The notes under the pieces were generated by a model that did not search any database, was not told the origin of the DNA, and saw only the letters and a program-made list of their open reading frames with translations. Positions 1 to 6,748 of a stretch of DNA of 7,222 nucleotides are shown here, in pieces. The DNA comes from Pseudomonadota bacterium. Lineage in GTDB: Bacteria; Pseudomonadota; Alphaproteobacteria; Sphingomonadales; Sphingomonadaceae. Made by a program: the position numbers and the translations under genes. The stretch lies in contig JAFAEZ010000108.1 in the NCBI GenBank assembly GCA_023423775.1, forward strand, positions 1 to 7,222, given 5' to 3'. Numbering within the stretch: position 1 is the stretch's first letter; each line of letters begins with the position of its first letter.

Positions 1-933
1 CCCTACGAGGTCGAGGTCGACGGGCACAGCGTCGACGTCTACTGCTCGGTGCCCCCGCCTGACGAGGGGGGAGAGTTCCCCACGCTGATCCCCGACGTGC
101 CGCCCGATCAGGCCGGCGAGGTCGGCCGCACCGTGTTGCTCGGAGCGCGCAACGCAGACGACCGCCTTCCGACCGACGGCCTTGCCAGGTGGAACACGAC
201 CTGCGGGACGAGCACGTCCCGTGACCAGGCGGCGACGCGCGTCTACCAGGCGAACTGCTTCCCATGGGCGGACAGCCTGGACGCGCTCTGGGCATCCACC
301 GGCTACGGGGCCAGCTTCATGCAGGGCAGCGTCATCAACACGCTGAACCCGACGTTCGCCCACTCCGCGGCCGAGCCGCTCGAGTTCGGTGGAGACGTCG
401 ACGTACGTGGCGCCGTCGCGGCATCCCTGAACCCCGCCCGAATGGTCGGGCCGCCGGTCAGGCTCGCCCAGGACACGCCGGTCGAGCTGATGGCGGTGGC
501 CGAAGTGAGCACGGCGGACGTCGCGCCAGGAACAGTGTTCAAGCTGCGCGTGAACCGGCCAGTGACGGTCGACGGACGGGTGGTTATTCCGGTCGGCACG
601 CCCGCGTTCGGCGAGGTCATCTCCGCGACCGATTCCGGCGGTCTCGGCAAATCCGGAAGGATGACGGCGCGCCTGCTTCGCATCCGGCTCGGCGAGGCCG
701 ACATTCCGCTCGAGGGAGAGATGAGCGCCAAGGGCACAGGCGCGGGTTCGGCTGGGGTCGCGATCCTGTTCGCCGGGGTCGCTGGGTTCTTCCATCGCGG
801 CAACAATGCCAAGATCAAGGCTGGCGAGATCCTGGCTGGGTTCATCGGCGAGGATGTCCTGCTGGACCTGTCGTCCGGCCCTGCGCGGCGCGTGACCGCG
901 GGCACGGCGCCGGCCGCGCCGGTGGAGCAATGA
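1..933 (+). CDS. Partial envelope-type protein with C-terminal TrbI/VirB10-like beta domain
   Basis: The frame is open from the first base and ends at TGA 931-933, giving 310 residues in the window; the 5' end lies outside. A GTG at 49 is the first possible internal start. It has no clear ribosome binding site and no signal peptide follows it, so the true start is probably upstream. The first ~145 residues, with cysteines near codons 15, 68 and 86, match no family I recognise. From about codon 157 a beta-rich segment runs through a DGRVVIP motif (codons 191-197) to a Ser/Gly-Lys-Ser-Gly turn. It resembles the core of TrbI/VirB10 conjugation proteins and is clearly related to the next gene. 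A glycine-rich hydrophobic stretch (codons ~247-264) could sit in a membrane, and is followed by an 'AKIKAGE' motif. The final ~20 residues are low complexity. Third codon positions are strongly G/C, which supports real coding. Function is unknown; an envelope location is inferred. Confidence 0.72.
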   Translation, partial: PYEVEVDGHSVDVYCSVPPPDEGGEFPTLIPDVPPDQAGEVGRTVLLGARNADDRLPTDGLARWNTTCGTSTSRDQAATRVYQANCFPWADSLDALWASTGYGASFMQGSVINTLNPTFAHSAAEPLEFGGDVDVRGAVAASLNPARMVGPPVRLAQDTPVELMAVAEVSTADVAPGTVFKLRVNRPVTVDGRVVIPVGTPAFGEVISATDSGGLGKSGRMTARLLRIRLGEADIPLEGEMSAKGTGAGSAGVAILFAGVAGFFHRGNNAKIKAGEILAGFIGEDVLLDLSSGPARRVTAGTAPAAPVEQ

Positions 934-1418
934 TCGCACTGCGCGCCGCCGGTCTGTACCTGGCGGTCGTCGCGGCGCCCGCCCTAGCGGGCGAGCCGGT
1001 CCTGCTCCCGGTCGGCACTCCCGTGCCGCTCGCCACCATGACCGCGCTTTCGAGCAAGGCCAACGTCAAGGGGGACATGGTCCGCCTGCGCACGACGCGC
1101 GACGTTGTGATCGACGGCCGTGTGGTAATCCCGGCGGACACCGAGGCGGTCGGACAAATCGCCGACGCGCGCGCCAAGGGTGCGATGGGGATGTCGGGCA
1201 AACTCACCCTGCGCCCGCTTTATCTCGAGGTCGGCGGTCGCGTCGTCCGCCTTACCGGTGCGGCCGCGGAGAAAGGCGAGGTCGATCCGGGCGCCGTAGT
1301 CGGCATGGTCCTGCTGACGCCGGGCTTCACCGGACGCAGCGCCACCATCCCGGCGGGGGCGCCGGTGCCGGCGGTGGTGGAGAAGGCGGTCGCGGTCGAG
1401 CCGGCGCCGCGCGACTGA
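930..1418 (+). CDS. Small secreted protein, paralogue of the upstream gene's C-terminal domain
   Basis: This 162-residue protein starts at ATG 930, which overlaps the preceding stop (ATGA 930-933), so translational coupling is likely. Residues 1-20 look like a Sec signal peptide: Arg5, a hydrophobic core, and an Ala-Leu-Ala cleavage site before Gly21. The mature protein is therefore periplasmic or exported. Residues 28-115 repeat the fold of the neighbour's C-terminal half: a TPVPL strand, DGRVVIP at 62-68, MSGKLTLRPL at 88-97, and a Lys-Gly near 115. Residues 137-150 (SATIPAGAPVPAVV) match the neighbour's AKIKAGE region. The pattern recalls TrbI/VirB10 outer-membrane-complex domains, but no other conjugation genes are present, so a type IV secretion role is not supported. 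GGAG at 924-927 lies only 2 nt before ATG, so coupling probably matters more than an independent Shine-Dalgarno. The frame continues upstream of 930 only as a shadow of the first gene. Function is unknown. Confidence 0.78.
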   Translation: MIALRAAGLYLAVVAAPALAGEPVLLPVGTPVPLATMTALSSKANVKGDMVRLRTTRDVVIDGRVVIPADTEAVGQIADARAKGAMGMSGKLTLRPLYLEVGGRVVRLTGAAAEKGEVDPGAVVGMVLLTPGFTGRSATIPAGAPVPAVVEKAVAVEPAPRD

Positions 1419-1453
1419 CCGCGCCTCAAAGGCGGCGGGGATGCGCGGCAGGG

Positions 1454-1482
1454 CTTGAACCGCCGCGCGGAAGCTCCGATGT
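1454..1482 (+). promoter_or_regulatory. Candidate RpoH (sigma-32) heat-shock promoter for clpP
   Basis: CTTGAAC at 1454-1460 serves as the -35 and CCGATGT at 1476-1482 as the -10. The alphaproteobacterial RpoH pattern is CTTG, 17-18 nt, then CYTATNT. Here CTTG is exact, the gap is 18 nt, and the -10 matches 6 of 7 positions (G instead of T at the third). Transcription would begin near 1489-1491, leaving about 28-30 nt of leader before the clpP ATG. Heat-shock control of clpP is well known in proteobacteria, which makes the position sensible. It lies in the only gap between the preceding gene and clpP. This is a motif match by eye, not an experiment. Confidence 0.5.
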
Positions 1483-1518
1483 TGGCCTCAGACACAAGCC
1501 CACAGGATTCTCCCCCAC

Positions 1519-2160
1519 ATGGACCATCAAGACATCGTCAGCGGCCTCGTACCCATCGTTATCGAACAGTCGAACCGCGGCGAGCGCAGCTTTGACATCT
1601 ATTCGCGCCTGCTGCGCGAGCGGATCGTGTTCGTGACGGGCGGCGTCGAGGATCACATGGCGACGCTGATCACGGCGCAGTTGCTGTACCTCGAGTCGGA
1701 GAATCCGAAGAAGGACATCTTCATGTACATCAACTCGCCGGGCGGGGTCGTCACGGCGGGCATGGCGATCCACGACACGATGCAGTACATCCGGCCGCGC
1801 GTCGGCACGGTCTGCATCGGTCAGGCGGCGTCGATGGGCGCGTTCCTGCTCGGCGCCGGCGAGCCCGGCATGCGGGTGGCGTTGACCAACGCCCGGATCA
1901 TGATCCACCAGCCGTCGGGCGGCGCACAGGGCCAGGCCACGGACATCGAGATCCAGGCCAAGGAAATCCTGCGCATCCGTCACCGGATGAACGAACTGAT
2001 GGCCCAATATACCGGCCAGACGATCGAGACGATCGAGAACGCCGTCGAGCGCGACAAATTCCTCTCCGCCGCCGAGGCGAAGGAATTCGGTCTGGTCGAC
2101 GAGGTGTTCGACAAGCGGCCCGCCGCCTCGGAAGAGGATGCGGCCAAAAACGCGGCTTAA
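1519..2160 (+). CDS. clpP: ATP-dependent Clp protease proteolytic subunit ClpP
   Basis: ClpP is the serine peptidase of the ClpXP and ClpAP machines. It forms a cytoplasmic double ring of seven subunits that cuts unfolded polypeptides delivered by the ATPase cap. The protein has 213 residues. The catalytic triad is complete: Ser105 in GQAASMGA, His130 in MIHQPSGG, and Asp179 in ERDKFLSA, each 7 beyond the E. coli mature-type numbering 98/123/172. The oxyanion/strand motif INSPGG is at 71-76. LVPIVIEQ at 10-17 aligns with the N-terminal axial loop, so only about 8-9 residues precede it, a shorter leader than the 14-residue E. coli propeptide. A charged, Ala-rich tail of about 12 residues follows the point where E. 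coli ClpP ends. AGGA at 1504-1507 lies 11 nt before ATG, a rather weak Shine-Dalgarno. The gene is 90 bp upstream of clpX, its working partner, and follows a likely heat-shock promoter. Confidence 0.98.
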   Translation: MDHQDIVSGLVPIVIEQSNRGERSFDIYSRLLRERIVFVTGGVEDHMATLITAQLLYLESENPKKDIFMYINSPGGVVTAGMAIHDTMQYIRPRVGTVCIGQAASMGAFLLGAGEPGMRVALTNARIMIHQPSGGAQGQATDIEIQAKEILRIRHRMNELMAQYTGQTIETIENAVERDKFLSAAEAKEFGLVDEVFDKRPAASEEDAAKNAA

Positions 2161-2190
2161 CGTTTAGGCCATTGTGATCGTGCATAAACG
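2161..2190 (+). repeat. Imperfect inverted repeat just after the clpP stop
   Basis: The arms are 2161-2169 (CGTTTAGGC) and 2182-2190 (GCATAAACG), with one mismatch in nine positions and a 12-nt centre. It begins at the first base after the clpP TAA. No T-run follows, so it is not a standard intrinsic terminator. It could be a weak operator, an mRNA processing or stability hairpin, or chance. Confidence 0.3.
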
Positions 2191-2224
2191 CGGTCAGGAT
2201 GGCTCTTAACGGAGCGGATAACAG

Positions 2225-2239
2225 CGGGCCCGGGGCCCG
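2225..2239 (+). repeat. GC-only inverted repeat next to the clpX ribosome binding site
   Basis: CGGGCCC (2225-2231) and GGGCCCG (2233-2239) are perfect 7-bp complements around a single G. The inner pairs must open to form a loop, leaving a stem of about 5-6 G-C pairs. It ends directly before the clpX Shine-Dalgarno AAGGA (2240-2244). There is no T-run, so it is not an intrinsic terminator. A hairpin here could separate clpP and clpX messages or tune clpX translation; that role is inference. Confidence 0.4.
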
Positions 2240-2250
2240 AAGGACGAAGA

Positions 2251-3510
<1,260 letters not shown>

Positions 3511-3537
3511 GCCCGCCTCGCTTCGTCCGGAAATGCT

Positions 3538-3567
3538 GGAGGCCCGTGCTGCGGAGCACCGGCCTTC
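3538..3567 (+). terminator. Hairpin after clpX, possible weak terminator or attenuator
   Basis: A stem forms between 3538-3550 and 3555-3567: GTGCT (3546-3550) pairs with AGCAC (3555-3559) around a GCGG tetraloop. One C/C mismatch follows, then GGCC/GGCC and three more pairs including one G-T. That is 12 pairs with one internal mismatch, 27 nt after the clpX stop. The downstream sequence contains only scattered T residues, not a U-tract, so intrinsic termination would be inefficient. It may instead protect the 3' end of the clpX message or only partly shield the methyltransferase gene. Confidence 0.4.
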
Positions 3568-3604
3568 ATGCTATTGTGCCCAGCTTCCACATGGGAGACG
3601 GGCG

Positions 3605-4675
3605 ATGACGGGCACGACGATGGCCGATCCGGCCAGGTTGGAAGCATTCATGGGCAAGATGGTGGGCGACATGAGCGCGGCGATGAGCGGCCCGCTGGTG
3701 ATGCTGGGGGCGCGACTCGGCCTCTACCGCGCCCTTTCCGAGAACGGCCCCTGCACCTCGGCCGAGCTGGCCGAGCGCACCGGCCTCTACGAGCGCTACG
3801 TCCGCGAATGGCTGGCCGCACAGGCCGCCGCCGGCTTCGTCGACTATGACGCGGAGGCCGATCGCTTCGCGATGAATCCGGAGCAGGTGATGGCTTTGGC
3901 CGACGAGGATTCGCCGGTCTATGTCGCCAGCGCGTTCGAGCTGATCGCCTCCACCTATATCGACGAGCCCAAGATCGCCGCCGCCTTTCAGACCGGCCGC
4001 GGCGTCGGCTGGCACGAGCATCACGAATGCCTGTTCCGCGGCACCGAACGCTTCTTCCGCCCCGGCTACCGCGCCAATCTGGTCGACGCCTGGCTGCCGG
4101 CCCTGGATGGCGTCGTCGACAAATTGCAGCGCGGCGCCCGTGTCGCCGACATCGGCTGCGGCTGCGGCGCGTCGACCGTGATCATGGCGCAGGCTTTCCC
4201 GAACAGCGAGTTCGTCGGCCTCGACTATCACGAGGCGTCGATCGAGCGCGCACGCGAGGCTGCGAAGGAGGCCGGCGACCCGCCCAATCTCCGCTTCGAG
4301 GTCGCATCGGCCAAGGAGGCACAGGGCGAAGGCTTCGATCTCGTCGCCTGCTTCGATTGCCTGCACGACATGGGCGATCCGGTCGGCGCGGCCCGGCACG
4401 CGCGCGCGATGCTGGCGCCGGACGGTACCTTCATGCTGGTCGAGCCCAATGCCGGCGATACTCTGGCCGACAATCTCAATCCGGTCGGGCGGATGTTCTA
4501 TTCGGCCTCGACGATGATCTGCACGCCGGGATCGCTGGCGCAGGAGGTCGGCCTCGGCCTCGGCGCTCAGGCCGGCGAGGCGCGGTTGACTGCGGTGCTG
4601 AAGGAAGCCGGCTTCACCCGCGTCCGCCGTGCCGCCGAGACGCCGTTCAACATGGTGCTCGAAGCCCGGCCCTGA
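3605..4675 (+). CDS. Class I SAM-dependent methyltransferase with N-terminal winged helix (Rv2258c type)
   Basis: This 356-residue cytoplasmic enzyme is predicted to transfer a methyl group from S-adenosylmethionine to an unknown, probably small-molecule, acceptor. Residues ~28-98 form a winged-helix dimerisation domain (LGARLGLYRAL, then TSAELAERTGLYERYVREWL). This explains why relatives are sometimes called transcriptional regulators. Motif I is DIGCGCG at 182-188; Asp207 (VGLDYH) should bind the SAM ribose. FDCLHDMGDP (250-259) is motif IV-like. The C-terminal blocks NLNPVGRMFYSASTMICTP (290-308) and QEVGLGLGAQAGEARL (313-328) are family hallmarks, probably shaping the acceptor pocket. ATG 3605 is preferred because GGGAG at 3593-3597 lies 7 nt upstream; ATG 3620 is a weaker alternative. 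The open frame reaches back into clpX, but that part is only an overlap shadow. It follows clpX by 94 bp with a hairpin between, so co-transcription is uncertain. Cysteines crowd the SAM site (185, 187, 249, 252). Confidence 0.9.
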   Translation: MTGTTMADPARLEAFMGKMVGDMSAAMSGPLVMLGARLGLYRALSENGPCTSAELAERTGLYERYVREWLAAQAAAGFVDYDAEADRFAMNPEQVMALADEDSPVYVASAFELIASTYIDEPKIAAAFQTGRGVGWHEHHECLFRGTERFFRPGYRANLVDAWLPALDGVVDKLQRGARVADIGCGCGASTVIMAQAFPNSEFVGLDYHEASIERAREAAKEAGDPPNLRFEVASAKEAQGEGFDLVACFDCLHDMGDPVGAARHARAMLAPDGTFMLVEPNAGDTLADNLNPVGRMFYSASTMICTPGSLAQEVGLGLGAQAGEARLTAVLKEAGFTRVRRAAETPFNMVLEARP

Positions 4676-4682
4676 TCGAGCC

Positions 4683-5831
4683 TTAATCCAGCGTCGTGCG
4701 GTAGCGCGCCAGGGCAAGGGCCGCGACCGCGCAGACGAAGATGGCGAGGGCGAGCAGGCTCGGACCCATGTCGGCGAAGCTCTGCCCCTTGAGCAGTGCG
4801 CCCCGCACCACCCGCAGGAAGTGCGTGACCGGGATGATCGTGCCCAGCGCCTGCGTCCATTCGGGCATGCCGCGGAACGGGAACATGAAGCCCGACAGAA
4901 GGATCGAGGGCAGCATGTAGAAGAAGGAGAGCTGCATCGCCTGCAGCTGGGTGCGCGCCACCGTCGAGATCAGGAAGCCGAGCGAGAGCGATCCGACGAT
5001 GAACAGCATCACACCGACGGCGAGCCCCAGCCAGCCGCCGCGCATCGGCACGTCGAACAGCAAGCGCGCGAGCGTCAGCACGACCACGGTCTGGATCAGG
5101 CCCACGACGACATAGGGCGCGAGCTTGCCGACCATCACCTCGAGCGGCTGCACCGGCGTCGCCAACAGGCTCTCCATCGTGCCGCGTTCCTGCTCGCGCG
5201 TGACGCCGAGGGCGGTCATCATCACCAGGGTCATCGACAGGATCACGCCGAGCAGCCCGGGCACGATATTGTGAGCGGTGACATTTTCGGGATTGTAGCG
5301 GCGGTGGACGACGACCTCGAACGGCGGCGGAATGGTGTCGGGCGCGACGCTGCCGACGAGGTCGTGGCGCAGCGCCTCGGCGGGGAGGGCGGCCAGGGCG
5401 GCGACTGCCCCGCCGGTCGCGGCCGGGTCGGACGCGTCGGCCTCGACCAATAACTGCGCCTTGTCGCCGCGCACGACACGCCGGCTGAAGTCGCCGGGAA
5501 TGGTGACCGCGAACTGGACCTCGCCCTGGCGCACGAGCGTGTCGAGCTCGGCCGGGGTGCGCACCTGCGCGACGATGTCGAAATAGCCCGAATTGCGGAT
5601 CGCGGAGAGCGCCGAGCGGGCGAAGACCGAATTTTCCTGGACCAGCACCGCGGTCGGGAGCTGCTTGGGATCGGTGTTGATCGCATAGCCGAACAGCAGC
5701 AGCTGGACGACCGGCACGCCGAGCAGCATCGCATAGGTCAGTCGGTCGCGGGTGAGCTGGATGAACTCCTTGGCCAGCACCGCCAGCACGCGGGTGGGCG
5801 AGAACGCCCTGTGGTTGCGTCCGGCGCTCAT
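4683..5831 (-). CDS. ABC-2 type transporter permease (YbhR/YbhS-like)
   Basis: This inner-membrane subunit of an ABC exporter has 382 residues. One N-terminal membrane helix (~32-51, after a basic KEFIQLTRDR segment) is followed by a periplasmic domain (~52-185). Five further helices lie near 188-210, 238-260, 266-288, 298-317 and 355-377. The ABC-2 hallmark EQERGTMESLLATPVQP sits at 213-229, in the loop after helix 2 that contacts the ATPase. The start is ATG 5831-5829, overlapping the ATPase stop as ATGA. GAGGA (complement of 5841-5845) lies 9 nt upstream, a good Shine-Dalgarno. The frame stays open upstream only as a shadow of the ATPase gene. It is the last gene of the minus-strand operon, and no second permease follows, so a permease homodimer is expected. 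The family exports drugs, lipids or other hydrophobic compounds; the substrate cannot be told from sequence. The TAA stop is 7 bp from the convergent methyltransferase stop. Confidence 0.94.
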   Translation of the reverse strand: MSAGRNHRAFSPTRVLAVLAKEFIQLTRDRLTYAMLLGVPVVQLLLFGYAINTDPKQLPTAVLVQENSVFARSALSAIRNSGYFDIVAQVRTPAELDTLVRQGEVQFAVTIPGDFSRRVVRGDKAQLLVEADASDPAATGGAVAALAALPAEALRHDLVGSVAPDTIPPPFEVVVHRRYNPENVTAHNIVPGLLGVILSMTLVMMTALGVTREQERGTMESLLATPVQPLEVMVGKLAPYVVVGLIQTVVVLTLARLLFDVPMRGGWLGLAVGVMLFIVGSLSLGFLISTVARTQLQAMQLSFFYMLPSILLSGFMFPFRGMPEWTQALGTIIPVTHFLRVVRGALLKGQSFADMGPSLLALAIFVCAVAALALARYRTTLD

Positions 5832-6748
5832 TGGAAATTGTCCTCGGCGCGGCCCATCAGGTGGATGAACACGTCCTCCAGCGTCGGCTCGACCCGCTCC
5901 CAGCGGAATGGCGGGCGGCGATAGGGGGCGAGGGCAACTTCGAGCGCAGCTCCGTCGGTGCCGCTGACGTGCAGGGCGAGGCCGAACGGGGCCGCCATCT
6001 CCACTCCCGGTCGCTGCAGCAGTTCCCCAGACAGCCGGTCGACGCCGGGCCCTTCGCCGCGCCACGTGACCAGGCCGGCATCGGCGATCACTTCGTCGGC
6101 AGTGCCCCGCGCCATCAATGTGCCGTAGGCGATATAGGCGATGTCGTGGCAGCGCTCGGCCTCGTCCATATAATGGGTCGAGACCATCACGGTCAGGCCC
6201 TTGGCGGCGAGCGCGTGGATCTCGTCCCAGAAATGGCGGCGTGCCTGCGGATCGACGCCCGCGGTGGGCTCGTCGAGTAGCAGCAGGCGCGGTTCGTGCA
6301 GCGTTGCCGCGGCCAGTGCGAGGCGCTGCTTCCAGCCGCCCGAGAGGGTGCCGGCTAGCTGGCGCCGGCGTTCGGCGAGGCCGAGCTCCTCAAGCGCGGC
6401 GGCGACCCGCTCCTTGCGGCGGTCGAGGCTGTGGATACGCGCGGCGAACTGGAGATTCTCCTCGACCGTCAAATCCTCGTAGAGCGAGAAACGCTGCGTC
6501 ATGTAGCCGGTCTGGCGCTTCACCTCGGCGGCGTCGGCGACGATGTCGAGGCCCAGGGCGGTTCCGCGGCCGCTGTCGGGGGTAAGGAGGCCGCAGAGCA
6601 TGCGCAGGGTGGTGGTCTTGCCCGAGCCGTTGGGGCCGAGGAAGCCGGTGATGCGCCCCTCCTGCACCTGGATCGACAGGTCCTTCACCACGCGCCGGCC
6701 ACCGAACGACTTGCTGAGCCCCTCGACGTCGATCGCGACCGCGCTCAT
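5828..6748 (-). CDS. ABC transporter ATP-binding protein (single nucleotide-binding domain)
   Basis: This 306-residue cytoplasmic ATPase powers the permease encoded next. All motifs are present: Walker A GPNGSGKT at 38-45, Q-loop Gln85 (YMTQRFSLYEDLTVEENL), signature LSGGWKQR at 135-142, Walker B LLLLDEP at 155-161, D-loop AGVD at 163-166 and switch His192 (STHYMDEAERC). A C-terminal extension of about 80 residues ends in PTLEDVFIHLMG (289-299), typical of the CcmA/YbhF/DrrA exporter class. E. coli YbhF carries two such domains in one chain; here there is one, so a homodimer is expected. The start is ATG 6748-6746, overlapping the membrane fusion protein stop as ATGA. There is little Shine-Dalgarno upstream, which suggests coupled translation. 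The frame is open further upstream but only as a shadow of the HlyD gene. The assignment is secure; the substrate is unknown. Confidence 0.96.
   Translation of the reverse strand: MSAVAIDVEGLSKSFGGRRVVKDLSIQVQEGRITGFLGPNGSGKTTTLRMLCGLLTPDSGRGTALGLDIVADAAEVKRQTGYMTQRFSLYEDLTVEENLQFAARIHSLDRRKERVAAALEELGLAERRRQLAGTLSGGWKQRLALAAATLHEPRLLLLDEPTAGVDPQARRHFWDEIHALAAKGLTVMVSTHYMDEAERCHDIAYIAYGTLMARGTADEVIADAGLVTWRGEGPGVDRLSGELLQRPGVEMAAPFGLALHVSGTDGAALEVALAPYRRPPFRWERVEPTLEDVFIHLMGRAEDNFQ

Noticed and set aside
264..929. In-frame upstream extension of the second gene
   Set aside because: This part is Arg/Gly-rich and overlaps the first gene in another frame. The signal peptide beginning at 930 marks the real start.
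1409..1466. GC-rich inverted repeats after the second gene, such as GCGCG/CGCGC around its stop and GCGGCGG/CCGCCGC
   Set aside because: The stems are short or the loops long, with no T-run. In DNA this GC-rich such pairs arise often by chance, so I do not call a terminator.
2172..2200. TTGTGA with CAGGAT at 17-nt spacing, as a sigma-70 promoter for clpX
   Set aside because: Both boxes are poor, particularly the -10, and pairs of this quality are expected by chance.
2148..2211. Repeated AAACGCGG and CTTAACG words at the end of clpP and in the spacer
   Set aside because: One copy is inside the clpP coding end, spacing differs between the copies, and they do not fit CtrA or DnaA sites.
3569..3577. 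Extended -10-like TGCTATTGT upstream of the methyltransferase
   Set aside because: The -10 matches only 4 of 6 positions and there is no recognisable -35 at the right distance.
3566..4717. Long minus-strand open frame (383 codons) opposite the methyltransferase
   Set aside because: The plus strand encodes every motif of a known methyltransferase family; the antisense product is low-complexity Ala/Gly/Arg-rich sequence.
4629..5453. Plus-strand open frame rich in Arg, His and Gln, opposite the permease
   Set aside because: Its composition is typical of a shadow frame and it lies across a clear ABC-2 permease on the other strand.
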